Counted from the stretch's first letter, positions 25,863-35,082 are shown. The stretch: 64,000 nt of DNA from an uncultured Paracoccus sp. (GCF_937873615.1 NZ_CALMYP010000024.1:37655-101654), one strand, 5' to 3'. Numbers and translations are program-made. The notes: generated from the sequence alone by a model not told the origin.

Positions 25863-26663
25863 ATGACCGACAACAAGGCGTTTCCACAGTCGATCCTGAT
25901 CACCGGAGCGGCGGGCAATCTGGGACAGGTCACCGCCCGCGCGCTGAGCGACCGGCTGCGCGCCGGCCAGATCAGGCATCTGCGGCTGGCCGATATCCGG
26001 CCCATCCCCGCCGTCGAGGGGGTCGAGGCGATCCAGACCCCGATCAGCAGCCGCGAGGTCGCCTTCGACCTGGCCGAGGGCATGGACGCGATCATCCACC
26101 TGTCCGGCATCCCGACCGAAGGCACATGGGAAGCGCTGATCCCCGCCAATATCGCGGCCACCGCGCATCTCTGGGATGCGGCTGTGGCGCATGGGGTGGA
26201 CCGGGTCCTGTTTGCCAGTTCGAACCACGCGGTCGGCATGTATCCGGTCGATCGGACCGTCGATCACAGCGCCCCGCCTTGCCCCGACAGCCGTTACGGT
26301 CTGACCAAGGCCTTCGGGGAACAGCTTGCCGCGCTTTACGCCGCCAAGACCCCGGTGCGGGGGTTCTGCATGCGCATCGGCTCCTGCTTCGAGGTTGTAA
26401 GCGCGAAGCGCCACCTGCAGACCTTCCAGTCCCATGCCGATTTCATCCGCCTGATCGAGACCGGCCTGACCGCCGATTACCGCTTCGAGGTGGTCTATGG
26501 CATCTCGGACAACCCGGGCAGTTTCTGGGACAATGCCAATGCCCGCCGCCTGGGTTACGCGCCGCAGGACCGCCCCGCCGATTTCATGGCCGAACCCGTC
26601 GACGAAACCGATTACCGCTTTCAGGGTGGCAGCTTCGCCGACGCCCCCCTGAGCCGCGATTAA
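25863..26663 (+). CDS. udh: uronate dehydrogenase (short-chain dehydrogenase/epimerase fold)
   Basis: 266 residues from the ATG at 25863 (GGAGG five bases upstream). NAD-binding ILITGAAGNLGQ is at the N-terminus; the catalytic Ser lies in FASSNHAVGMYP (about 120) and Tyr145/Lys149 in YGLTK. Length and the SSNHAVG segment match bacterial uronate dehydrogenases, which oxidise D-galacturonate or D-glucuronate to the aldaro-lactone with NAD. The downstream lactonase and enolase-superfamily enzyme fit the next steps. Its end overlaps the convergent GntR gene by four bases. Confidence 0.82.
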   Translation: MTDNKAFPQSILITGAAGNLGQVTARALSDRLRAGQIRHLRLADIRPIPAVEGVEAIQTPISSREVAFDLAEGMDAIIHLSGIPTEGTWEALIPANIAATAHLWDAAVAHGVDRVLFASSNHAVGMYPVDRTVDHSAPPCPDSRYGLTKAFGEQLAALYAAKTPVRGFCMRIGSCFEVVSAKRHLQTFQSHADFIRLIETGLTADYRFEVVYGISDNPGSFWDNANARRLGYAPQDRPADFMAEPVDETDYRFQGGSFADAPLSRD

Positions 26664-27385
26664 TTCGCGTCGTCGATGATCCGGTTGCGCACGCTGGTGA
26701 GGTGATATTGCATATAGAGCTTCGCCAGTTCGGCATCGCCGGCGCTGATCGCCTGAAAGATGTCGCGATGTTCCTGCAGCACGCGTTCCTTGCGGTCGCT
26801 CGACCGCTTGACGGTGATGGTCGAGGCGATGCGCATCGTCCCCATCATGTCGGGGCGCAGGAACAGAAGCTGCTTTTCGAACAGGTCGTTTTCCGTCGCC
26901 CGCGCGATTTCCAGATGGAACAGGAAGTCGGCTTCCAGCCCGTCTTCGCCGCCGCGCATGGTCTCTTCCATCACGCTCAGCGCCTGGCCGATGCGGCGGC
27001 GATGCGCCTGATTGATGCGCAGGGCCGCCAGCCGCGCGGCCTCGACCTCCAGCCCGCGCCGGACCTCGTAGGCGCGCATGTATTGCGCGATCCGGGCATC
27101 TTCGGTGTAATGGGCCATCTCATGCGGCGGCAGCCGGCGCACGAAGGTGCCCGATCCGCGCCGCGCGTCGATCAGCCCGTCATTCTGAAGATGCTGCAAG
27201 GCCTCGCGCACCACCGGGCGGGAAACGTCGAAGCTGGCCGAAAGCTCCTTCTCGGTCGGCAGGCGGGCGCCGATCCGGTATTGTCCGGTCGAAAGCTGCA
27301 GCAGGATCTGGGCATAGATCTCATCCGCGAGGCGCCGCTTGCGCAGCGGCGTGGCGGAAACGGCGATATCGGTGGGCGTGTTCAT
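26660..27385 (-). CDS. GntR-family regulator (FadR subfamily, FCD domain)
   Basis: 241 residues. N-terminal winged helix (IGARLPTEKELSASFDVSRP, about 37-56, then VVREALQHLQNDGLI), and C-terminal all-helical FCD domain with metal-ligand-like residues (FLFHLEIARATEN and a later HRDIFQAI). It lies between udh and the lactonase and transcribes toward udh. Repeated TTGTCAA half-sites flank the cluster. It most likely represses the uronate genes until a sugar acid binds. Confidence 0.87.
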   Translation of the reverse strand: MNTPTDIAVSATPLRKRRLADEIYAQILLQLSTGQYRIGARLPTEKELSASFDVSRPVVREALQHLQNDGLIDARRGSGTFVRRLPPHEMAHYTEDARIAQYMRAYEVRRGLEVEAARLAALRINQAHRRRIGQALSVMEETMRGGEDGLEADFLFHLEIARATENDLFEKQLLFLRPDMMGTMRIASTITVKRSSDRKERVLQEHRDIFQAISAGDAELAKLYMQYHLTSVRNRIIDDAN

Positions 27386-27401
27386 CGGCGGCCATGTCTG
27401 G

Positions 27402-27443
27402 ATTTGTCAAATTGTAAGCATGACACCGGGGAAGTTGTCAATT
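27402..27443. promoter_or_regulatory. TTGTCAA half-sites in the GntR/lactonase divergent promoter
   Basis: TTGTCAAATT at about 27404 and TTGTCAATTG at about 27435, with TGACA between them. They match the arms of the palindrome at 25620-25637. Placed between the start codons of the GntR gene and the lactonase gene, they suggest autoregulation and control of both sides. Confidence 0.55.
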
Positions 27444-27459
27444 GAGGGGAGGGGATGCG

Positions 27460-28314
27460 ATGCAGGTCGAGGTGGTTCTGGCAGCGGGTGCAGGGATCGG
27501 TGAATCGCCGGTCTGGTGCGACCGCGCGCAGGTTCTGTGGTGGGTGGATATCGCGGCGGGCGCGTTGCATCGCTTCGCGCCGGCGACCGGCGAGGACAGG
27601 GTCTGGCCGATGGGCCGCGCGGTGGCCTGCATCGCCCTGACCGAAGGGCCCGATCTGGTCCTTGCGCTTGCCGACGGGCTGTTCCGCTTCACACCGGAAA
27701 CCGGCGCGCTGGCACCTCTGACGAGTTTCGAGGCCGACCGCCCGGAAAACCGCCCGAATGACGGCGCGATGGGTCGCGACGGGCGCTTCTATTTCGGGAC
27801 CATGAAATCTGCGCCGGACGGGGTGCCCGGCGGCGCGCTTTACCGGCTGGACCCGGACGGGCGGGTGACGCGGCTCTTGGAGGGGCTGCATGTCTCGAAC
27901 GGGCTGGCGGTCAGCCCGGATGGCGGGACGCTTTACCTCTCGGACAGCTGGAAAGATGTGCGCAAGGTCTGGGCCTTCGATCTGAAGCAGGGCGAAGTGT
28001 CGAACCGGCGCGTCTTCTTCGACACGGCGGGCCGCCTGGGTCGTCCAGATGGCGGCTGCGTCGATGCCGAGGGGTTTTACTGGAGTGCGGCCATCGACGG
28101 CGGGCAATTGCTGCGCATCTCTCCGGCGGGCGAGGTCGTCCGGGTGATCGAGATGCCGGTGAAGAAGCCGACGAAATGCTGCTTCGGCGGGCCGGATCTG
28201 GATGTGCTTTACGTCACCTCGCTTGGCGAGACGGATGACAGCCCCGATGCCGGCGCGCTGATGGCGCTGCGCCCGGGCGTGAAGGGCCTGCCAGAGCCTC
28301 GGCTGGCGATCTAG
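27460..28314 (+). CDS. SMP-30/gluconolactonase family lactonase
   Basis: 284 residues, six-bladed propeller of the SMP-30 family. Metal-binding residues are visible: Glu15 (GESPVW), Asn in RPNDGAMG, Asn in VSNGLAVSPDGG and Asp in GGCVDAEGFYW. It hydrolyses sugar lactones, here probably the aldaro-lactone from uronate dehydrogenase. Start chosen at 27460 after a GAGGGGAGGGG tract. It ends with a four-base overlap into the convergent SGNH hydrolase gene. Confidence 0.9.
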   Translation: MQVEVVLAAGAGIGESPVWCDRAQVLWWVDIAAGALHRFAPATGEDRVWPMGRAVACIALTEGPDLVLALADGLFRFTPETGALAPLTSFEADRPENRPNDGAMGRDGRFYFGTMKSAPDGVPGGALYRLDPDGRVTRLLEGLHVSNGLAVSPDGGTLYLSDSWKDVRKVWAFDLKQGEVSNRRVFFDTAGRLGRPDGGCVDAEGFYWSAAIDGGQLLRISPAGEVVRVIEMPVKKPTKCCFGGPDLDVLYVTSLGETDDSPDAGALMALRPGVKGLPEPRLAI

Positions 28315-28946
28315 CCCAGCATCTGCCGCACCGGCCCGATCAGCGCCTGCCCGATGGCGCGGGTATTGGCCGCGTCCAGATGCACCCCGTCCAGACCCGA
28401 GGGCCGGGCCACCGTTGCCGCATCGAAGAAGCCGCAGCCGGTTTCTGCCGCAAGCGCCGCATAGGCGGGGGCGAATTCCCGCGACACCGCCAGTTCGCGC
28501 CCGGACATCGGCGCCTCGCCACTGTCCAGTTCCACGCAATGCGGCGGCGCGACGATCAGGATCTGCGGCACCGCGCTGCCCCGCGCATAGGGATAGCTGC
28601 GGACGATCTGGATCAGCCGGGTCATGCCGGCGACCGGGCCGTGAATGGTCGGGCTGATGAAGGATTTCAGGTCATTCGTGCCCAGCATGATGACGACCAG
28701 ATCCAGCGGCGAATGCGAGCCGAGCAGCATCGGCAGCACCTTCGCGCCATTCCGCTCGCAGGGGGCGGTGTGATCGTCGAAGGCGGTCGTCCGCCCGCCA
28801 AGCCCCTCGGCAATGACCCGACAGCCATCGCCCAGCCCCGCCGCGAGAACCGAGGGCCAGCGATCCTCGAAGGCATGGCGGCTGTCATTCTCGACATCCG
28901 TGCCCCAGGTCAGGCTGTCGCCGAAGGCCATGATGGTTTGGGTCAT
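28311..28946 (-). CDS. SGNH/GDSL-type hydrolase (arylesterase-like)
   Basis: 211 residues with the block motifs of SGNH esterases: MAFGDSLTWG (Ser11), GLGGRTT, MLGTNDLK and C-terminal DGVHLDAAN (Asp/His). No signal peptide, so cytoplasmic. It might remove acetyl or other ester groups from sugar substrates handled by the neighbouring enzymes. It lies 19 bases downstream of the LacI regulator on the same strand. Confidence 0.87.
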   Translation of the reverse strand: MTQTIMAFGDSLTWGTDVENDSRHAFEDRWPSVLAAGLGDGCRVIAEGLGGRTTAFDDHTAPCERNGAKVLPMLLGSHSPLDLVVIMLGTNDLKSFISPTIHGPVAGMTRLIQIVRSYPYARGSAVPQILIVAPPHCVELDSGEAPMSGRELAVSREFAPAYAALAAETGCGFFDAATVARPSGLDGVHLDAANTRAIGQALIGPVRQMLG

Positions 28947-28965
28947 GTGGGATCCTTTCGCATGT

Positions 28966-30009
28966 TCAGGCCGATCCCCGCCGGATCAGCGTGAAGCCGA
29001 GGTCGATGGTGCCCGGCCCCTCGGCACCGCCATCGAAGCGGGCCAGCAGCGCATTCGCGGCCTCGCGGCCAAGGGCGTCGCGGTCGACGCGGATGGTGGT
29101 CAGGGGCGGGAAGGTGTGTTCGGCGAAGGCCTGATCGCCGAAGCCGATCACGGCGATGTCCTGCGGGACGGAAAGGCCGCGCGATATTGCCTCCGTCAGG
29201 ATGCCATGGGCGAACTGGTCGGAACTGCAGAAGATCACCCCGCCCGTGAAGCCGTGCTCGTCGATCAGCCGGGCAAGCGCGTCGCGGCCCTGCCCCAGCG
29301 TGGCGGTGCCGGGGGGGAAGTCGATCCGCGCGACAGGACCGGAATCCCGGGACTGGTAGCGCGCGATGAAGGCATCGCGGCGGCGCTGCGCGCGAAGATC
29401 GCCGGCGGTGACGGTAGCGGCGCGGCGGTAGCCGGCGTCGAGCGCGAATTCGGCCCCGGCGCGGCCGACCTCGTGATGGGAAAAGCCGATGCAGCAGTCG
29501 ATGGGGGTCTCGGTCACGTCCCAGACCTCGACCACCGGGATGGCGGCGCCGATCAGCATCCGCCGCGCCTCGGGGCTGTGATGGATGCCGGTCAGCAGGA
29601 TCCCGTCGGGACGCCGGGCAAGATGGGTCGCGATCATCTCCTGCTCGCGCGCGGCGTCGAAGCCGATCTCCGACACCATGATCTGATAGCCATGCTGGCG
29701 CATGATCTCGGCAAATCCGTGCAGCAGGCTGGAATAGACGATATTGGTGATCGAGGGCACCAGCGCCGTGATCAGGTTGCTGCGCCGCGAGGCAAGCGCG
29801 CCTGCCAGCGCATTGGGCACGAAGCCGGTCGCCTCGATCGCCTCGTGGATGCGCTTCAGCGTCTCGGGCGAGACCTTGGACGGGTCCGACAGCGCCCTTG
29901 AGACGGTGACCTGCGACACGCCCGCCATGCGCCCGACCGTGGTCATGGTGACCGCCCCCGGCTTTTTCGGCAGGGGGCGGGGCTTCGGGTCTGGATCACG
30001 CGTGGTCAT
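28966..30009 (-). CDS. LacI-family transcriptional regulator
   Basis: 347 residues from the start at 30009. The helix-turn-helix is MTTVGRMAGVSQVTVSRAL, with the hinge PNALAGALAS, followed by a periplasmic-binding-protein-like sensor domain. It sits at the end of the tctCBA genes and probably binds the two ATGTATGCGCATACAT-type palindromes in the tctC/dehydratase promoter. A longer start at 30045 is possible. Confidence 0.9.
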   Translation of the reverse strand: MTTRDPDPKPRPLPKKPGAVTMTTVGRMAGVSQVTVSRALSDPSKVSPETLKRIHEAIEATGFVPNALAGALASRRSNLITALVPSITNIVYSSLLHGFAEIMRQHGYQIMVSEIGFDAAREQEMIATHLARRPDGILLTGIHHSPEARRMLIGAAIPVVEVWDVTETPIDCCIGFSHHEVGRAGAEFALDAGYRRAATVTAGDLRAQRRRDAFIARYQSRDSGPVARIDFPPGTATLGQGRDALARLIDEHGFTGGVIFCSSDQFAHGILTEAISRGLSVPQDIAVIGFGDQAFAEHTFPPLTTIRVDRDALGREAANALLARFDGGAEGPGTIDLGFTLIRRGSA

Positions 30010-30051
30010 GGCCCGAGATATGGCGGGCCGGGCGGGACCGCGCAAGCGCGA

Positions 30052-31548
30052 TCAGCCCTCGGCCTCTTTCATCGCGGCCTTGCGGCGCGCCAGCATGACC
30101 GACCCCGCCACCGATCCCGCGATCAGCACCCAGAGCAGCACCGCGATCCAGCTTTTGGTGAAGAAGATCGACAGCGTGCCGAAGCTTTCCAGGCTTTTGA
30201 CGAAATAGATCTCGGCCGCCGGGCCAAGGATGAAGCCGATGATGAAGGGCGCGACCTCGATGCCGATCTTGGTGAACAGCCAGCCGGCGACGCCGAAGAT
30301 CAGCAGCGTCCAGACATCGAACATGATGCCGTAATTGATCGTATAGGCGCCGATCACGCACATCATCAGGATGACCGGGAACAGGATGTGCTTGGGGATC
30401 GCCACCACCATGGCCAGCCAGCGGATGGCGAAATACATGATCGCGAACATGGCGATATTGGCGATCAGCATGGCGATGACGATGGAGCTCCAGGTCCCCG
30501 GATTGTTGCCGATGAACAGCGGCCCGACCTGGATGCCCTGCAGCGTGAAGGCCCCGATCAGCAGCGCCGTGGTCGCGTCGCCCGGGATCCCCAGCGACAG
30601 AAGCGGCACCATCGCCCCCCCGGTCAGCCCGTTATTGCCGGATTCCGAGGCCATGATCCCCGCCGGATTGCCCTTGCCGAAGCTTTCCGGGTTCTTCGAG
30701 GCGGTCTTGGTCGCGGTATAGGACAGGATCGAGGCCGCCGAGCCGCCGACGCCGGGCAGGATGCCGACGAAGGTGCCGATGCCCGAGGAGCGCACGAGAT
30801 TGCCGATCTGCCCCTTGAAGACCGACCTGCTGAAGCGGGAATGGGCGCCGACCTCGATATCCTTGAGCGACTGGCCCTTCGGCATCCCGGCCTCGGCGGC
30901 TTCAAGGATGGTCGCCAGCCCGAACAGCCCGATCAGCACCGGCAGCAGCGAAAACCCGCCCTCCAGCCAGTATTCGGTGCCGGGCGGGATCAGGCGGAAT
31001 TCGCCATTGCCGCCATTGGTCACGTCATAGACGCCGATCAGGCTGATGAAGATGCCCAGAAAGCCCGAGAAGATGCCCATCAGCATGTCCTCGGACAGGG
31101 CGGCCATGACGGTCAGCGCGAAGAGGATGATCAGGAATTTCTCGACATAGGAGAACTTGATGGCGAATTCCGCCAGCGCCGGGGCGAAGAAGAACAGCGC
31201 GGCAAGCGAGATCAGCCCGCCGACCAGCGAGGCGACGATGCCGATGCGCAGGGCCTTCTCGCCCTCGCCGCGCTGCGCCATCGGATAGCCGTCGAAGGTC
31301 GTGGTGATCGAGGAGGGCGTGCCGGGGATGCCCAAGAGGATCGCCGGCACCAGCCCGCCCGAGATGCCGCCGACATAAAGCCCGAGCAGCAGCGCCAGCC
31401 CGTTGTCGAGCCCCAGCGAATAGGTCAGCGGCAGGCAGACGGCGACCGCCATGGTCGCGGTCATGCCGGGAATGGCGCCGAAGATGATCCCGACCAGCGT
31501 GCCGGAGAAGATCAGGAAGACATACATCGGGGTGATGAATTCGAACAT
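30052..31548 (-). CDS. tctA: tripartite tricarboxylate transporter, large permease (TctA)
   Basis: 498 residues, about 11-12 membrane helices with the family motifs GAIPGMTATMAVAVCLP and LLGIPGTPSSITTTFDGYP near the N-terminus and LSLGIPGDATTALLIGAF in the second half. Imports a carboxylate together with TctB and the TctC receptor. Neighbouring genes indicate a sugar acid and not citrate as substrate. Confidence 0.95.
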   Translation of the reverse strand: MFEFITPMYVFLIFSGTLVGIIFGAIPGMTATMAVAVCLPLTYSLGLDNGLALLLGLYVGGISGGLVPAILLGIPGTPSSITTTFDGYPMAQRGEGEKALRIGIVASLVGGLISLAALFFFAPALAEFAIKFSYVEKFLIILFALTVMAALSEDMLMGIFSGFLGIFISLIGVYDVTNGGNGEFRLIPPGTEYWLEGGFSLLPVLIGLFGLATILEAAEAGMPKGQSLKDIEVGAHSRFSRSVFKGQIGNLVRSSGIGTFVGILPGVGGSAASILSYTATKTASKNPESFGKGNPAGIMASESGNNGLTGGAMVPLLSLGIPGDATTALLIGAFTLQGIQVGPLFIGNNPGTWSSIVIAMLIANIAMFAIMYFAIRWLAMVVAIPKHILFPVILMMCVIGAYTINYGIMFDVWTLLIFGVAGWLFTKIGIEVAPFIIGFILGPAAEIYFVKSLESFGTLSIFFTKSWIAVLLWVLIAGSVAGSVMLARRKAAMKEAEG

Positions 31549-31561
31549 GGTCGCGGCTCCT

Positions 31562-31981
31562 TCAGGGCAGGGTCAGCGCGAAGACATAGGTGAACAGCCA
31601 CCAGACCAGCGTCGGGGCGGCCACCGCGACGATCAGCACCGGGACCAGGCTGCGGGCGTCGCGTTCATGCATGTAAAGGATGCTGATCGCCGCCACGAAG
31701 GGGATCGAGCAGATCAGGAAGCCAAGGCCGGTATTCGGCCAGCGGTCCCCCACCGGCACCATCAGCAGGAAATAGATCACCGTCAGGATCAGCGTGCCGA
31801 AGAAGCGCAGCTTGTCCATGCCGGCGAAGGTCTGCGCCCACATGGCGCCGGAATGGGCGATGGCGCGGCGATGGGTGATCAGGATCGCCAGCCCCAGCAG
31901 CGCCAGGATCGAGCCGATAAGCTTCGGAAAGAGCAGGTGGGATGTCTCGAAATCGATGGACACCGCGAGCAGGTCTGCCAT
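31562..31981 (-). CDS. tctB: tripartite tricarboxylate transporter, small permease (TctB)
   Basis: 139 residues with four hydrophobic helices, the size and topology of TctB. It ends 13 bases before tctA. Recognised mainly by position between receptor and large permease and by the TctB-like first helix (LLFPKLIGSILALLGLAIL). Confidence 0.85.
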   Translation of the reverse strand: MADLLAVSIDFETSHLLFPKLIGSILALLGLAILITHRRAIAHSGAMWAQTFAGMDKLRFFGTLILTVIYFLLMVPVGDRWPNTGLGFLICSIPFVAAISILYMHERDARSLVPVLIVAVAAPTLVWWLFTYVFALTLP

Positions 31982-32060
31982 GGGGCACCCCCTTTGAAAA
32001 TGGTGGTCCGTATCGCGAGGTCGCGGGGCCGCTTGCGTGCAGCCCCGCGATATCCCGCGC

Positions 32061-33107
32061 CTATTGCGCGGTCAGGTTGCCGATGATCTCGGCATAGGCG
32101 TCGCGCTTTTCCTTCAGATGCGCGGAAGCCTCGGCCAGCGGGCGGTAATCGGGGATGAAGAAGGCTTCCAGAAGCCGGTTCTTCAGCTCGTCCTGCTGGA
32201 ACACCTGGGCCAGGGCGGCATCGACGGTCTCCATCTGGGCCGGGTCCATGTCCTTGTTGTAGATCAGGAAGAATTCCTTGTCGAAGGTGAAGTCCTCGCC
32301 ATTCGGGCGCGGCACCCTGGTCTCGGGCGAGGCATATTTCAGCATGTCGGCGCGGGTCATGTTGCCGACGCCGGCCTCGGGGCCCTGTTCGAGCGCCTCG
32401 GGCGTGGCGGTGATCCAGATGAAGCGCATGGCCTTCTGGTCGTCGTCGGGCAGTTCGGCGAATTGCTCGTTCGCCTGGATCGAGCCGTTGATCATGTCGG
32501 CCAGCCCGTCGAACATGGCCTGGTTCTTGTCGGCCTGATCGCCGGTATTCACCGCGACGATGTTTTCCTCGGAACCCGGGGCGGTCGCGCGCGCGGCACT
32601 TTTCAGCGCCGAGAAGCCGATTTCCGACACCCCGCCCGGCTGGATGGCGACGCGAACCTTCTGGCCGTCCTCGGCGGCCTTCAGCACATCCGCCATGGTC
32701 TGATAGGGCGAGTTCTTCGCGACCAGATAGGCATTGCCGGGGTTGATCGCCAGCGTCGGGCCGACCACGAAGCCCTCGAACGGGTCCGGGCTGCCGGCGA
32801 CGCCGTAAAGGCTGGCCAGATAGGACTGGTCGTGATGCAGCATGATGGTGGTGCCGCGCTTGTCGCGCCCGACCGCCTTGAACGCCTCGGACGCGCCGAC
32901 GGCATCGACCTTGATGTTCACGCCAAGCTGCTTCGCCAGCGCATCGGCCACCAGCGAGGCCGCCTGATAGGTGTCGCCCCCGGTCGAGCCGGAGCCGATC
33001 ACCAGCCGCACATTGCGCGGCAGGTCCTGGGCCGCCGCGACAAGGGGCTGGGCCAGCATCGCGGCCGCCACGGCCGCCGACAGGATCACTCTGCGGGTCA
33101 GTTTCAT
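32061..33107 (-). CDS. tctC: tripartite tricarboxylate transporter receptor (TctC/Bug family)
   Basis: 348 residues from the start at 33107, preceded by GGGAGG. Signal peptide with RR near the N-terminus and cleavage near AAAQ, then the Bug-family fold (LVIGSGSTGGDTYQAASLVAD). Periplasmic receptor of the TctAB permease. It is the first gene of tctCBA-lacI and is divergent from the sugar-acid dehydratase, sharing a promoter region with paired operators. Confidence 0.9.
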   Translation of the reverse strand: MKLTRRVILSAAVAAAMLAQPLVAAAQDLPRNVRLVIGSGSTGGDTYQAASLVADALAKQLGVNIKVDAVGASEAFKAVGRDKRGTTIMLHHDQSYLASLYGVAGSPDPFEGFVVGPTLAINPGNAYLVAKNSPYQTMADVLKAAEDGQKVRVAIQPGGVSEIGFSALKSAARATAPGSEENIVAVNTGDQADKNQAMFDGLADMINGSIQANEQFAELPDDDQKAMRFIWITATPEALEQGPEAGVGNMTRADMLKYASPETRVPRPNGEDFTFDKEFFLIYNKDMDPAQMETVDAALAQVFQQDELKNRLLEAFFIPDYRPLAEASAHLKEKRDAYAEIIGNLTAQ

Positions 33108-33181
33108 CTTTTCCTCCCTTCGGCCGATGCGCGGCCGCCTGATCGACATGACCGGCGCCCTCCACGGCACCGGAACACGCA

Positions 33182-33197
33182 ATGTATGCGCATACAT
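33182..33197. promoter_or_regulatory. LacI-type operator 1 (tctC side)
   Basis: ATGTATGCGCATACAT, a perfect 16-bp palindrome with central CG as in LacI-family operators, 75-90 bases upstream of the tctC start. A minus-strand TTGACA lies at 33225-33230, so the operator falls near the start of transcription. Confidence 0.75.
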
Positions 33198-33277
33198 CAA
33201 CTATCAACATGATTCGGACCGCGCTGTCAATAACTCATTCAATCGCCATAAAATTTGGCAAATGCGGCAATATTGCG

Positions 33278-33306
33278 TTGACAGGCTGAAATGAATACGC
33301 ATACAT
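33278..33306 (+). promoter_or_regulatory. sigma-70-type promoter with LacI-type operator 2 (dehydratase side)
   Basis: TTGACA at 33278-33283, a 17-base spacer and ATACAT at 33301-33306. The operator ATGAATACGCATACAT (33291-33306), matching operator 1 at 14 of 16 positions, covers the -10 element, so binding would block transcription of the dehydratase operon. Confidence 0.7.
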
Positions 33307-33339
33307 GAAGGGTGAGTGTATTGCGGAGGGAGGATAGCG

Positions 33340-35082
33340 ATGGCCAGGGATGGGGGAATCACGCCGGACAAGCTGCGCAGCGCGCGCTGGTTCGCGCCGG
33401 ACGATCTGCGCAGCTTCGGCCACCGCTCGCGGATGATGCAGCTCGGCTATTCCGAGGCCGATTTCATGGGCAAGCCGATCATCGGCATCCTGAACACCTG
33501 GTCGGAACTGAACTCCTGCCACAGCCATTTCCCGGAACGCATCAAGGACGTGAAGCGCGGCATCCTGCAGGCCGGCGGCCTGCCGGTTGAGATGCCGGCA
33601 CTGTCGGTCGATGAAAGCTTCAACAAGCCGACCTCGATGCTGTATCGCAACATGTTGGCGATGGAGACGGAAGAACAGATCCGCGCCCATCCGCTGGACG
33701 GCGTCGTCCTGATGGGCGGCTGCGACAAGACCACGCCGGGGCTGGTGATGGGCGCGATCACGGCGGGCGTGCCGATGATCTTCCTGCCCGCCGGCCCGAT
33801 GCTGCGCGGCCATTACGCGGGCAAGATCCTCGGCTCGGGTTCGGATGCGTGGAAATACTGGGACGAACGCCGCGCCGGCAATATCGGCGACGAGGAATGG
33901 CTGGGCGTGCAGGGCGGCATCGCCCGTTCCGCCGGCACCTGCATGACCATGGGCACGGCCAGCACCATGACCTCGATCACCGAGGCGATGGGCCTGTCGC
34001 TGCCCGGCGCCTCGTCCATCCCCGCCGCCGATTCCGCCCATCAGCGCATGGGCGCCGATTGCGGGCGGCGGATCGTGGAAATGGTCTGGGAGGATCTGAC
34101 GCCCGAGAAGATCGTGACGCCCGCCGCCGTGCGCAACGCCGCCCTTGTCGGCATGGCCACGGGCTGTTCGACCAATGCCGTCGTCCACCTGATCGCCATG
34201 GCGCGGCGCGCAGGCGTCGATCTGACGCTGGACGATCTTGACGCGCTCGGTCGCGAAGTGCCGATGATCTGCAATGTCCGCCCCTCCGGCAAGGATTACC
34301 TGATGGAGGATTTCTACTATGCCGGCGGTCTGCGCGCGCTGATGGTGCAGCTGGCCGAAAAGCTGGACCTCTCGGCGCTGACTGTCGCCGGCAAGACCAT
34401 GGGCGAGGGGATCGAGGGGGCCACCGTCTATAATGACGACGTGATCCGGCCGCTGTCGAACCCGGTCTATCACGAGGGCTCGCTGGCGGTGCTGCGCGGG
34501 AACCTGTGTCCCGATGGCGCGGTCATCAAGCCCGCCGCCTGCGATCCGAAATACTGGGTCCATGAGGGCCCGGCGCTGGTTTTCGACAGCTATCCCGAGA
34601 TGAAGAAGGCCGTCGACGACGAGAACCTGCAGGTCACGCCCGACACGGTGATGGTGCTGCGCAATGCCGGTCCCCTGGGCGGGCCGGGCTTCCCGGAATG
34701 GGGGATGCTGCCGATCCCGAAGGCGCTGATCAAGCAGGGCCATCGCGACATGCTGCGGATTTCGGACGCGCGGATGTCGGGCACGTCATATGGCGCCTGC
34801 GTGCTGCATGTGGCGCCGGAAAGCTTCGTCGGCGGACCGCTGGCCCTGCTGAAAACCGGCGACACGGTGCGGCTGGACCTGCCGAACCGCCGGCTCGACA
34901 TGCTGGTCGACGAGGCGGAAATCGAACGTCGCCGCGCCGCATGGACCCCGCCCGAGCCGAAATTCGAACGCGGCTGGGGCTATATGTTCTCTCGCCATGT
35001 GACCCAGGCTGACAAGGGTTGCGATTTCGACTATCTCGAACGCGACTTCGGCAAAGCTGCCGGCGAGCCTGACATTTTCTGA
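33340..35082 (+). CDS. IlvD/Edd-family sugar-acid dehydratase, probable L-arabinonate/pentonate dehydratase
   Basis: 580 residues from the ATG at 33340 after GGAGGGAGG. Fe-S ligands are visible as Cys in NSCHSHFPE, GGCDKTTPG and AGTCMTMGTAS. The motif KYWDERRAGN and overall length match the pentonate dehydratase branch better than IlvD or Edd. It would turn a sugar acid (L-arabinonate, D-xylonate or similar) into its 2-keto-3-deoxy form. First gene of a four-gene operon whose second gene makes 2-oxoglutarate, which supports a C5 acid substrate. Confidence 0.88.
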   Translation: MARDGGITPDKLRSARWFAPDDLRSFGHRSRMMQLGYSEADFMGKPIIGILNTWSELNSCHSHFPERIKDVKRGILQAGGLPVEMPALSVDESFNKPTSMLYRNMLAMETEEQIRAHPLDGVVLMGGCDKTTPGLVMGAITAGVPMIFLPAGPMLRGHYAGKILGSGSDAWKYWDERRAGNIGDEEWLGVQGGIARSAGTCMTMGTASTMTSITEAMGLSLPGASSIPAADSAHQRMGADCGRRIVEMVWEDLTPEKIVTPAAVRNAALVGMATGCSTNAVVHLIAMARRAGVDLTLDDLDALGREVPMICNVRPSGKDYLMEDFYYAGGLRALMVQLAEKLDLSALTVAGKTMGEGIEGATVYNDDVIRPLSNPVYHEGSLAVLRGNLCPDGAVIKPAACDPKYWVHEGPALVFDSYPEMKKAVDDENLQVTPDTVMVLRNAGPLGGPGFPEWGMLPIPKALIKQGHRDMLRISDARMSGTSYGACVLHVAPESFVGGPLALLKTGDTVRLDLPNRRLDMLVDEAEIERRRAAWTPPEPKFERGWGYMFSRHVTQADKGCDFDYLERDFGKAAGEPDIF

